DNA of 5,428 nt from assembly GCA_003648575.1 (NCBI GenBank), contig QMPN01000214.1, positions 1 to 5,428 of the forward strand, given 5' to 3'. Every line of letters starts with the position of its first letter. Within the stretch, counting starts at the first letter, position 1. Under the pieces are notes generated by a model. That model searched no databases. It saw only the letters and a program-made list of their open reading frames with translations, and was not told the DNA's origin. Position numbers and translations under genes: made by a program. Source of the DNA: Bacteroidota bacterium. GTDB lineage: Bacteria; Bacteroidota; Bacteroidia; Bacteroidales; B18-G4. Shown in pieces: positions 1-5,194 of the stretch.

Positions 1-204
1 CCACCAGACATACCCCCTTCTTCATCCTCGCCGCCTCCTAAAATGGACATAATTCCTCCACCTGCTTCACCCAGCATAGACATAAGACCACCGCCTGCAC
101 CAAGCCAAAGCACCGCCTGCACCAGAAGCCAAAGCACCGCCTGCGATGCTTGCGCCTGCACCAGAGCCAAGGGCTCCAAGTGCTCCAAGTAATAATGGTA
201 ACAT
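1..204 (-). CDS. Gly/Ala-rich hydrophobic small virion protein, N-terminal part, frame broken
   Basis: This is the last gene in transcription order and runs off the left edge. The ATG at 204-202 follows the TAA of the preceding gene by one base, so I choose it over in-frame upstream codons that would lie inside that gene. The N-terminus is very hydrophobic (MLPLLLGALGALGSGAG), followed by Gly/Ala stretches with GxxxG-like spacing, suggesting a membrane-active or helix-packing segment. Read straight, the frame leaves Gly/Ala composition near 104 and stops at TGA (69-67). Moving frame at about 101-104 restores sensible protein to the edge: GAGGGLMSMLGEAGGG, then a repeat-like GGGIMSILGGGEDEEGGMSGG-type stretch. 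The lesion equals a two-base loss in a repeated 24-mer. The position after a putative ejection protein suggests an internal virion peptide, but the function is unknown and no family is recognised. Confidence 0.55.
99..144 (-). repeat. Tandem direct repeat, 24-base and 22-base copies, inside the Gly/Ala-rich gene
   Basis: On the plus strand, 121-144 reads accagaagccaaagcaccgc followed by ctgc (24 bases). The adjacent 99-120 is the same but lacks two bases (ag) near 101-103, making 22 bases. A third partial match (ccaccgcctgc) lies at 88-98. On the coding strand a copy encodes Gly/Ala/Leu/Ser residues (AGGALASG). The 24-base unit keeps frame; the 22-base unit changes it, and this is where the gene's reading frame breaks. 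Confidence 0.85.
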
Positions 205-205
205 A

Positions 206-1021
206 TTATACTCCTCCGCCAGCCGCGCTTCCAGAAGAACTTCCAGTACCTTGAGAAAGTACGGTTGGTCCACCCATTGCTGCTGAATATTGTCCAGCCA
301 TTTGCCAAGGTGCATAGTAAGGTGCCAAAGTACCCATCGCGATATTTTGCATATCGTTAGCGTAAGACAATCCTCCAGCAGCAGCTTGTTGTTGTTGACC
401 CAACATACTTTGCATCATTTGTTGTTGAGCTAATGTGTTTTGATCGGCTTGACCAGCAATTGCCAACTTGCGTTGTAAATCTTTATCAAAAGTTTCATAG
501 CCTGTTTGGGCCATTTGTCTTTGTAGGTTAGCATTAATATCTTTCATACCACCTTGAATTGCTGTACCGTGACGACTGCCACCGCTCATCCCCGATCCTG
601 CCGCTCGTGCATCCATATTGCGTAACATATTTTGGTGAGCACCTGATGCATCTTGCATATATTGGTCGCGCATAGCATCGGCATAATTATTACCTTCGCC
701 ACCCATAATCATAGCATTGATTTCAGATGTCGCTGATGGGTTGTTGAGTGATGTGTTAATTGAGCGCATCAATTGGTTTTGTAAATCCATATCCTGATAT
801 ACGCCACCTTCCATCATATTTTTCCAATATGGGTCAGTGGTTTCGGCAATTTGTTTGGTCCACTCTGACATTTCGGGAATTTTTGCTAATAGTTGTGGGT
901 TTGTTTGGTCCCACAGGGTATTCATATCCCCATACATTGATGTAAGATATGGTGCTTGTGCATCCCACACTGATTGGTTGTAGTATGAGTCACTTGATTG
1001 TTCTGATTCTTCGCCTGACAT
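206..1021 (-). CDS. Putative internal virion / DNA-ejection protein, Gln/Ala/Gly/Met-rich (271 aa)
   Basis: This complete 271-residue frame starts at the ATG at 1021-1019, overlaps the upstream TAA by one base (TAATG) and ends in TAA at 208-206. A strong ribosome site (AAGGTGA) lies six bases upstream. The N-terminus is acidic and serine-rich (MSGEESEQSSDSYY) with scattered aromatic residues. The middle (about 110-200) is predicted helical, with the segment NMLRNMDARAAGSGMSGGSRHG at about 131-152, which I recognise as typical of a widespread family encoded downstream of tail genes in podoviruses. A Gln/Met run (about 195-212) precedes an APYYAPW motif at about 233-239, a GGPTVLSQG turn and a Gly/Ser-rich C-terminus. 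There is no signal peptide or clear membrane span. By composition and position it probably belongs among internal core or ejection proteins; a minor tail role is the main alternative. The family resemblance is from memory. Confidence 0.75.
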   Translation of the reverse strand: MSGEESEQSSDSYYNQSVWDAQAPYLTSMYGDMNTLWDQTNPQLLAKIPEMSEWTKQIAETTDPYWKNMMEGGVYQDMDLQNQLMRSINTSLNNPSATSEINAMIMGGEGNNYADAMRDQYMQDASGAHQNMLRNMDARAAGSGMSGGSRHGTAIQGGMKDINANLQRQMAQTGYETFDKDLQRKLAIAGQADQNTLAQQQMMQSMLGQQQQAAAGGLSYANDMQNIAMGTLAPYYAPWQMAGQYSAAMGGPTVLSQGTGSSSGSAAGGGV

Positions 1022-1524
1022 TATTCGTCACCTTTTATTATTTGTTTGTTGATCCCATCAATTGGGCATTCAATTATGTTGTGGATAACGCGCCATTTTG
1101 ACTCATCATCTGTTTTGTATTTATTAAGTGTGCGAACCCACGCATCTTTTGAATCTACTTTGCGTATACTCATACCGCGAATTGCTGTACAATCCTGGGT
1201 TTTTGCAATTTCCGTTAAGAAATCCATAAACCCTTTTATACCATCACCAATATCTTCACCACCTGACATTGGAATGGACAATGATTTTTTACCAGTTCTG
1301 AACGATATAACTGCCAGCGTATTTACTGCAATTATTTTATCACCCACATTAGAAACAACCAACATTGTGATGCCATTCATCAAATCCAGTTTAGTAATTT
1401 CTTCATTAGTTTCGCCGTTAGATTTATCTATTGCGGGTTTCAACATTGGTATAACCTGTTCCCACATAACTGGTATTAGATTTATAGGTACAAGTGAGTG
1501 TGTCATATTCTTATTATCTGTCAT
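1021..1524 (-). CDS. GNAT-fold-like phage virion-associated protein (167 aa)
   Basis: This complete frame starts at ATG 1524 with AGGA six bases upstream, inside the end of the previous gene, and stops at TAA 1023-1021, overlapping the next ATG by one base. The layout matches small acetyltransferase-like proteins found in podovirus structural modules: an N-terminal helix with a tryptophan (MWEQVIPMLKPAID, about 20-33), a Gly-Glu-Thr segment followed by a helix (ITKLDLMNGI, about 43-52), strands (TMLVV; KIIAVNTLAVISF, about 63-75), then SIPMSGGEDI (about 83-92), a long helix ending AKTQDCTAIRG (about 107-117), and a late tryptophan at 129. No canonical acetyl-CoA loop (Q/RxxGxG/A) is obvious, so enzyme activity is doubtful. 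T7 gp13 and related proteins use a similar fold as small virion components; that parallel is inference. An unrelated structural protein is possible. Confidence 0.62.
   Translation of the reverse strand: MTDNKNMTHSLVPINLIPVMWEQVIPMLKPAIDKSNGETNEEITKLDLMNGITMLVVSNVGDKIIAVNTLAVISFRTGKKSLSIPMSGGEDIGDGIKGFMDFLTEIAKTQDCTAIRGMSIRKVDSKDAWVRTLNKYKTDDESKWRVIHNIIECPIDGINKQIIKGDE
1028..1034 (-). promoter_or_regulatory. Strong ribosome binding site for the 271-residue gene
   Basis: The coding strand reads AAGGTGA, six bases before the ATG at 1021. It lies within the last codons of the upstream gene, so the ATG does not depend only on translational coupling. It is one of the best Shine-Dalgarno matches in the window and supports high expression of this virion protein. 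Confidence 0.75.
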
Positions 1525-1527
1525 TAT

Positions 1528-1782
1528 TTATCCTAAAAACACGAATCCTGTACTTTTATATATGTACAGTCCTTCTTGAGTTATAACAAGATCGTCCGTA
1601 ATTGCTTGTGTAAAATAATAAAGTCTACCAACTGATAATTTTTGTGGAATTGTCCCATATTTTCTACATTGATCATTTTGACCAACTGCAAAATTAGCAT
1701 TGATTACAAATTGTTGTAGAAACTCTGTTAACGAAAGTTTTAAATCGGTAGGTATTCTTGTTGTTGATATAATTGAAGCCAT
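1528..1782 (-). CDS. Conserved-looking small phage protein of unknown function (84 aa)
   Basis: I place the start at ATG 1782-1780, which overlaps the TAA of the tail gene by one base (TAATG). A longer in-frame version starting at 1833 would lie entirely within that gene. A weak GGA lies eight bases upstream, so translation is probably coupled to termination of the preceding gene. The product begins MASIISTTRIPTDLKLSLTE, then has a helical N-terminal half and a segment NDQCRKYGTIPQKLSVGRLYYF, ending in a strand-rich, hydrophobic ITQEGLYIYKSTGFVFLG. The tail end has the GLYIYKSTGFVFL look of small tail or head-completion components, but I do not recognise a family. There is no signal peptide, membrane span or catalytic motif. 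The location between a tail protein and a virion GNAT-like protein suggests a minor structural role. Confidence 0.72.
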   Translation of the reverse strand: MASIISTTRIPTDLKLSLTEFLQQFVINANFAVGQNDQCRKYGTIPQKLSVGRLYYFTQAITDDLVITQEGLYIYKSTGFVFLG

Positions 1783-2525
1783 TATCGTAATCCATTTTTG
1801 CTGTATACAATATCCATACCAGACAGTATCCATTTACCAACATTTGTTGATTCCATTCTCCAACAAAACAAAGCACCAGTAGTCCTAACATCAACCTTTT
1901 TATCTACCCCTGGGGTAAATGCAACTGGTATTTCCCATCTAACTGGCCCAGTAACAAAATCTTGTGAACCTAACGACACATTTACTGTTTCTGTTCCTGT
2001 AATGTGTGGATATAAAGCAGTAACGGTGTTTATTTGTTCAAAACCACTCAATGGAAAGTTGGTTCTTTCCAATCGGGTGTTTGCTGGTTTGGTATTATCA
2101 TCTGATGGATCGATGATTACCAATCTACTATCAGGTGTACACCCAACAATAGTATCATCCAACACGGTTCTTCGTTGGCTACCCCAAGGTTTCGTTTGTG
2201 CATCCCAAGTCGATTCCCAATCGTCCCAAAGTGTTGTGGGTTCTGATTGTGGTCCATAATTAGCAAATGTTATTTCAATATTATCAGGATTATTACCCAA
2301 GTATGGTAGTTCTCGTATAGCCCAGGTATCATCAACATAGTTGTAAATGTATGCAAGATTCGGATAATCTGATTCATCATCTGGAACTATAAACCACACT
2401 TCATTTACTGCAGTATTACGAACAGCATACGATCTATTATATGTATCAGCATTTAAACGGGCTGTAAAGGCTCTTTGTAATCTATCGTGTAATATTGACC
2501 TGATGTTTTGTCCATCATTACGCAT
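1782..2525 (-). CDS. Tail / DNA-stabilisation-like structural protein, C-terminal piece (about 247 aa from its first ATG)
   Basis: This is the second half of the protein begun at 3373, in the -1 frame relative to it. The ATG at 2525-2523 lacks a ribosome site and is probably an internal methionine, not a real start; the frame is open upstream to a TAG about ten codons before the T run at 2549-2543. The sequence runs MRNDGQNIRSILHDRLQRAF, then RSYAVRNTAVNEVWFIVPDD and AYIYNYVDDTWAIRELP. The pattern NxxxNExWF followed by a tyrosine/tryptophan 'xYNYxDxTWxxR' motif is typical of phage tail or connector-associated beta-rich proteins. The C-terminal half is strand-rich with several tryptophans, ending FCWRMESTNVGKWILSGMDI, which suits a receptor- or tail-facing beta domain. 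Stop is TAA 1784-1782. The joined protein is about 530 residues. Exact tail position is not proven; resemblance to P22-type stabilisation proteins is only by general layout. Confidence 0.72.
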   Translation of the reverse strand: MRNDGQNIRSILHDRLQRAFTARLNADTYNRSYAVRNTAVNEVWFIVPDDESDYPNLAYIYNYVDDTWAIRELPYLGNNPDNIEITFANYGPQSEPTTLWDDWESTWDAQTKPWGSQRRTVLDDTIVGCTPDSRLVIIDPSDDNTKPANTRLERTNFPLSGFEQINTVTALYPHITGTETVNVSLGSQDFVTGPVRWEIPVAFTPGVDKKVDVRTTGALFCWRMESTNVGKWILSGMDIVYSKNGLR

Positions 2526-3373
2526 AATATCACCATAGCAATAAAAAAATGTATACCTTTTGCTTCCACAATGCTATTTGATGAAATAAAACCTACTGTA
2601 CTGGACAATTCTCTTCTACGGAATACAAATTCATCACCCGTAAAATCTAAAATATCAATACCAGATTCAGCATATATAACAAAACTATCTCTTAATGACA
2701 ATCCATCTATAATAGCACCAGAATCACCACCAAGTTGTGCTTTCCCAGCCAGAGACGATGGGTCTGTAGCATCCCAAGTAAATGGTAATCCATTTTCATC
2801 AGCAGGGTGGCTCCATCTATACGAATTTGTCAATTCCAACCCATCTTCAACCAAATTCAAAGCAAATAAGAAGTTTTGGTGGCTTCGGATGGTGTGAAAT
2901 GAATATCCTTTTTCAGACCAGGATGATTCTGGATCGAATGGTAGTGGTTTCAGTGCAGTTTGAGGGTTGATTGGTCCCCAAAATTCAGGTTCGGCTTGAA
3001 TGTTGTTTATAATAACAATATCACCAAGCAAACAACCATTCCATTTCAACTCATCGTCTACACTCAAACCAGGATAACCAGATGTAGAACTAATATCTGT
3101 CCAGTTTCCACCATCAAATGAACGGACAGAATGTCTACCAGCAACTAACCAATAATCACCAGTTTGTGTTAGTGGATGAATTAAATATCCTGGGTTGAAA
3201 GGTTCTGGAGAAGTGCTCCATTCCTCATACCCACCATAAGATTGAATCCCATTAGCAAATACTCTAAAATTAATACCATCGGTAATATATTCGGGGCCTA
3301 AACTCCAATGAGTAACATCAGTGTTTATACCTTTATTGCCCATATTGTCGACTGTAAATATTTCCCGTTTCAT
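2453..3373 (-). CDS. Tail / DNA-stabilisation-like structural protein, N-terminal piece (meaningful to about residue 279)
   Basis: The ATG at 3373-3371 follows the previous TAA by one base, with GGAA upstream. The product starts MKREIFTVDNMGNKGINTDV and contains repeated short beta-type units: DGINFRVFANGIQSYGGYE (about 32-50), DYWLVAGRHSVRSFDGGNWTD (about 73-93), and GCLLGDIVIINNIQAEPEFW (about 113-132), ending in GDSGAIIDGLSLRDSFVIYAESGIDIL (about 216-242). Such blade-like repeats suit a beta-propeller-type phage tail or connector protein. From about residue 280 the frame yields a meaningless tail (AMVILCVMMDK...) ending at TAA 2455-2453, while recognisable protein continues in the -1 frame. 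The natural product is therefore likely a single polypeptide with the 2525-1782 frame, made either by frameshifting or by a one-base correction. Confidence is high that this is coding and moderate for the role. Confidence 0.78.
   Translation of the reverse strand: MKREIFTVDNMGNKGINTDVTHWSLGPEYITDGINFRVFANGIQSYGGYEEWSTSPEPFNPGYLIHPLTQTGDYWLVAGRHSVRSFDGGNWTDISSTSGYPGLSVDDELKWNGCLLGDIVIINNIQAEPEFWGPINPQTALKPLPFDPESSWSEKGYSFHTIRSHQNFLFALNLVEDGLELTNSYRWSHPADENGLPFTWDATDPSSLAGKAQLGGDSGAIIDGLSLRDSFVIYAESGIDILDFTGDEFVFRRRELSSTVGFISSNSIVEAKGIHFFIAMVILCVMMDKTSGQYYTIDYKEPLQPV
2523..2549 (-). other. Frame junction with -1 slippery heptamer (U UUU UUU)
   Basis: The coding strand at 2549-2543 is seven Ts, phased so that zero-frame codons read CAT TTT TTT ATT. 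This is the X XXY YYZ arrangement for -1 slippage. After a slip the next codons read TAT TGC TAT GGT GAT ATT ATG, entering the downstream frame and giving HFFYCYGDIMRNDG. An AAAAGG stretch begins about 12 bases before the run and could act as an internal Shine-Dalgarno-type stimulator. Only a weak four-pair stem (ATTA/TAAT) is visible downstream, with no obvious pseudoknot. The rival reading is one missing base after GCT at 2537: adding G gives IADGDIMRNDG, which looks more like the usual form of such proteins. The frame change is certain; its cause is not. Confidence 0.6.
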
Positions 3374-3374
3374 A

Positions 3375-3932
3375 TTAGTTCCAGTTGATGTTTAGAATTG
3401 CTTGGTTTGTTGTAGCATTATGAATTTGTGTGTATTTATTTAATTTGTAGTCCACCTGACTTTGATAATAACCACACAACTCTTTTACCATTGTTGTAGC
3501 ATTTACCACACTAACATTGTGGGCTTGATTATCATAATCTTCTATGTGTAATGAAGTTTGGTTGGTGTTAATAGCATTACGAACCAACAAATCCAAAGCA
3601 TTTAAATTAACAATATCGACAACCATATGTATTGATTGTGATGGGTATCCTAAATGTATCTTTTCATTAAATGATAATAATATTGATTGTATTTGATTGT
3701 ATTTAACTGTGTCCAAAGTTTTTGGTGTAACACCAAAAACTTTGTGGACTTCTGTACCATTTAACGAATATGATGGGTTACTAATATCTTCTGTTTGATC
3801 ATCATAGACTGTTACATCTACAACTTTATAAAATGATTGTTCATCAATCAATTCTTGGGTTGGTGTTTGGATATTACCTAATTCGAGTTCAACTCCATTT
3901 GGCATCCCATTTTCCACTTTCATAAAAATCAT
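3375..3932 (-). CDS. DUF4376-like, probably tail-fibre-associated protein (185 aa)
   Basis: The start is the ATG at 3932-3930, overlapping the upstream TAA by one base. GGAG lies eight bases before it; the next in-frame ATG (3923-3921) would be 17 bases from that site and is less likely. Stop is TAA 3377-3375, one base before the next ATG. The N-terminal half (about 1-70) is strand-rich and resembles phage fibre-associated proteins: KVENGMPNGVELELGNIQTP, then YKVVDVTVYDDQTEDISNPS and a GTEVHKVFGVTPK stretch. The C-terminal part, from about 115, resembles DUF4376: a T-S-L-H-I-E-D-Y-type segment, a helix (TTMVKELCGYYQSQVDYKLN, about 146-165) and a final helix starting at about 172. DUF4376 proteins are usually encoded beside tail-fibre genes, and some are thought to act in fibre assembly. 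No catalytic motif is seen. The assignment is from memory of the pattern. Confidence 0.62.
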   Translation of the reverse strand: MIFMKVENGMPNGVELELGNIQTPTQELIDEQSFYKVVDVTVYDDQTEDISNPSYSLNGTEVHKVFGVTPKTLDTVKYNQIQSILLSFNEKIHLGYPSQSIHMVVDIVNLNALDLLVRNAINTNQTSLHIEDYDNQAHNVSVVNATTMVKELCGYYQSQVDYKLNKYTQIHNATTNQAILNINWN

Positions 3933-4258
3933 TAATTTATCTCCAATAGATTTTGGTGGTTGTTGTTTTGCAGTTTTGACAATTCCAGTTGGATAGCCAT
4001 ATCTTGCCGTTTTATATTTTCTTCTTTGGCTTTACATATGGCTTCATTAACACCAATTGTTTTTGTTGTTGTTTCAATTTGTAAAAGTGGCATCCAAGCC
4101 ATTGCACACCGACTTTCATTAACAGTCTCCCCACTGTTTGAACTGACTCCTTCAATTTGCACGAACCAAGCGCATCTTTCAATGAATCCAGTTTTTGCAG
4201 TTTCACATTGTGAGCCTAATGGGCATATTATTTTTGTTTCCACTAATCTTTCACACAC
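3932..4258 (-). CDS. Cysteine-containing small phage protein of unknown function, GTG start (108 aa)
   Basis: The frame starts at GTG 4258-4256 and overlaps the end of the fibre gene by 16 bases; no convincing ribosome site precedes it, so re-initiation by coupled ribosomes is likely. A second GTG at 4243-4241, right at the upstream TAG, is a possible alternative that would remove five residues. The product has six cysteines (2, 12, 18, 29, 51, 75) within the first 75 residues, with the pattern CPLGSQC ... RCAW ... RCAMAWMPLLQIE (51-62), followed by a long charged helix (about 68-95). I recognise this C-x-A-x-A-W-x-P pattern from small proteins encoded next to tail fibres in several podovirus-type phages, with no established function. 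The cysteines could bind metal or form a compact fold. It ends in TAA 3934-3932, overlapping the next ATG by one base. Confidence 0.72.
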   Translation of the reverse strand: MCERLVETKIICPLGSQCETAKTGFIERCAWFVQIEGVSSNSGETVNESRCAMAWMPLLQIETTTKTIGVNEAICKAKEENIKRQDMAIQLELSKLQNNNHQNLLEIN

Positions 4259-4899
4259 AAAATCGTATCAATATAACGAGGACCAGCAAACTCACCAGTG
4301 TTTCCGTGTGTGTGAGAGCCACCTCCGCCTGTATATCCAGACAGATTACCAGCTGTATCTGGGTGATGTCCTACAACCCCAGTGTATTGTCCTGCATATT
4401 GTGGTCCATCCGTATCCCAAGTATGTGCGTGTGATGGCATTTGTGCTGTTGTTAATGTATGACTTGTTGTGGTATGAGTGTGAGCGATAATAGGGCTTGT
4501 TGTACCACCAACTCCACCACCAGTAGATGTAACCAGGCGAAGCATTCTATCATTTGCCGCATCAGATATGGTTTGTGTCCATCCTGTTGGTGGAGAGCCT
4601 TGATAAAAAACCATTGCGGTTCCAGGTTCTGCTGATAACACCCCTTCTAACCCAGTTATTCGTGTTTGTAAATCATTAAATTGTACTTGTATATTATCAA
4701 CCAACCCAACGGACCAATTTAATTCTTGTTCCGTTGTTATTATTGGTATATTAAAACCCGCAGATGTAGAGCCTGGAAATTGTAATTGTAACACATCCTT
4801 TATAGTTCTAATGTGATTATCACCTTGGTTGGTTGGATCACCCCCAAGTGGCCACGACGGATCAAGTTCCGAAATTGTGCTTGCTGTTTCTACTGGCAT
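4243..4899 (-). CDS. Tail fibre / collar-like receptor-binding protein with His-x-His tip (218 aa)
   Basis: The start is ATG 4899-4897 with AAAGGT eight bases upstream, sited over the stop of the previous gene; stop is TAG 4245-4243. The N-terminal segment (MPVETASTISELDPSWPLGG, then GDNHIRTIKDVLQLQFPG, about 26-43) is the common opening of many podovirus fibre proteins that attach to the tail. Residues about 66-88 form a short heptad-like helix suited to trimerisation. The C-terminus begins GTAMVFYQGSPPTGWTQ (about 93-109), the standard start of a phage tail-collar/fibre-tip domain. It carries His-x-His pairs at 140/142, 157/159 and 196/198, with HH at 178-179, and a Gly-rich loop, ending GPRYIDTILCVKD. 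In T4-type long fibres such pairs bind iron along the trimer axis; applying this here is inference. It probably forms a trimeric, surface-exposed fibre tip that contacts the host. Confidence 0.85.
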   Translation of the reverse strand: MPVETASTISELDPSWPLGGDPTNQGDNHIRTIKDVLQLQFPGSTSAGFNIPIITTEQELNWSVGLVDNIQVQFNDLQTRITGLEGVLSAEPGTAMVFYQGSPPTGWTQTISDAANDRMLRLVTSTGGGVGGTTSPIIAHTHTTTSHTLTTAQMPSHAHTWDTDGPQYAGQYTGVVGHHPDTAGNLSGYTGGGGSHTHGNTGEFAGPRYIDTILCVKD

Positions 4900-4907
4900 A
4901 TGTTTTT

Positions 4908-4913
4908 ACCTTT
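4908..4913 (-). promoter_or_regulatory. Ribosome binding site of the fibre gene, overlapping the upstream stop
   Basis: The coding strand reads AAAGGT, eight bases before the ATG at 4899. The site shares bases with the TAA of the Trp-repeat gene (4914-4912), so ribosomes finishing that gene pass directly over it. This decides the fibre start at 4899 and suggests coupled translation. Confidence 0.65.
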
Positions 4914-5148
4914 ATTTGTTTTTACAAATTATATTAGTGCTGGTGTCTGGGGCAATATCCACCCAATTTACAGCGTTTGTTGTGTTATCATCCCAATTTG
5001 GTTGGGTTGTCGTTTTATTATACCAATTTGGTTGGTTGGTACAAAAATCAATCCATAATGTACCATCTGGAATTGGTGGCAAATTAACACCACCAATTCC
5101 ATCTGAAAAGATAATTTGACTAAAAAGTCCATTACCAAATAAAGCCAT
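4912..5148 (-). CDS. Small virion-type protein with four 10-residue tryptophan repeats (78 aa)
   Basis: The start is ATG 5148-5146 with AGGGGA five bases upstream; stop is TAA 4914-4912. The N-terminus (MALFGNGLFSQIIFSDG) has the LFG-type opening seen in small tail proteins of podovirus-like phages. Tryptophans fall at residues 32, 42, 52 and 62, exactly ten apart, giving units WIDFCTNQPN, WYNKTTTQPN, WDDNTTNAVN and WVDIAPDTST. Such regular Trp/Thr/Asn repeats suit a repeated beta-hairpin or fibre-like segment. The neighbours on both sides are fibre proteins, suggesting a role in fibre attachment or the tail surface. There is no membrane segment or enzyme motif. I recognise the general type (short phage proteins with periodic W and T/S) but no specific name, and no function is established. 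Confidence 0.75.
   Translation of the reverse strand: MALFGNGLFSQIIFSDGIGGVNLPPIPDGTLWIDFCTNQPNWYNKTTTQPNWDDNTTNAVNWVDIAPDTSTNIICKNK
4936..5055 (-). repeat. Four in-frame 30-base repeats coding 10-residue Trp units
   Basis: Tryptophan codons lie at 5055-5053, 5025-5023, 4995-4993 and 4965-4963, exactly 30 bases apart. The two central copies still share a 13-base identical stretch (plus strand ccaatttggttgg at 4993-5005 and 5023-5035); the outer copies have diverged more. This indicates growth by tandem duplication of a 30-base unit followed by drift with the tryptophan kept. Confidence 0.85.
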
Positions 5149-5153
5149 TGTTA

Positions 5154-5159
5154 TCCCCT
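5154..5159 (-). promoter_or_regulatory. Ribosome binding site for the Trp-repeat gene
   Basis: The coding strand reads AGGGGA, five bases before the ATG at 5148. It lies in the 46-base gap after the upstream stop (5197-5195), the largest intergenic gap in the window. I see no hairpin-plus-T-run terminator or clear -10/-35 promoter in that gap. Confidence 0.7.
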
Positions 5160-5194
5160 ATTTATGTTTATGTTTGTTGTGGGTGTATGTTGTA

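Noticed and set aside
205..315. Upstream extension of the Gly/Ala-rich gene to a start at 315
   Set aside because: The extension lies wholly inside the end of the 271-residue gene in another frame; the ATG at 204 sits one base after that gene's stop, matching other junctions.
1046..1579. Plus-strand open frame of 177 codons
   Set aside because: It is antisense to the 167-residue gene, has no good ribosome site, and its composition looks like a reverse reading of coding DNA; the minus-strand gene fits the operon.
1783..1833. Longer form of the 84-residue protein starting at 1833
   Set aside because: It would overlap the tail gene by 52 bases; the TAATG start at 1782 is the pattern used elsewhere in the window.
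2523..2540. Hairpin stimulating frameshifting downstream of the T run
   Set aside because: Only a four-pair AT stem (ATTA/TAAT) could be found, too weak to count as a stimulator.
3960..4490. Plus-strand open frame of 176 codons
   Set aside because: It lies opposite two recognisable genes (the cysteine protein and the fibre tip) and gives a Cys/Ser/His-rich product typical of shadow frames.
5149..5194. Terminator or promoter in the largest intergenic gap
   Set aside because: No inverted repeat with a T run and no convincing -10/-35 pair; only the ribosome site of the next gene is supported.
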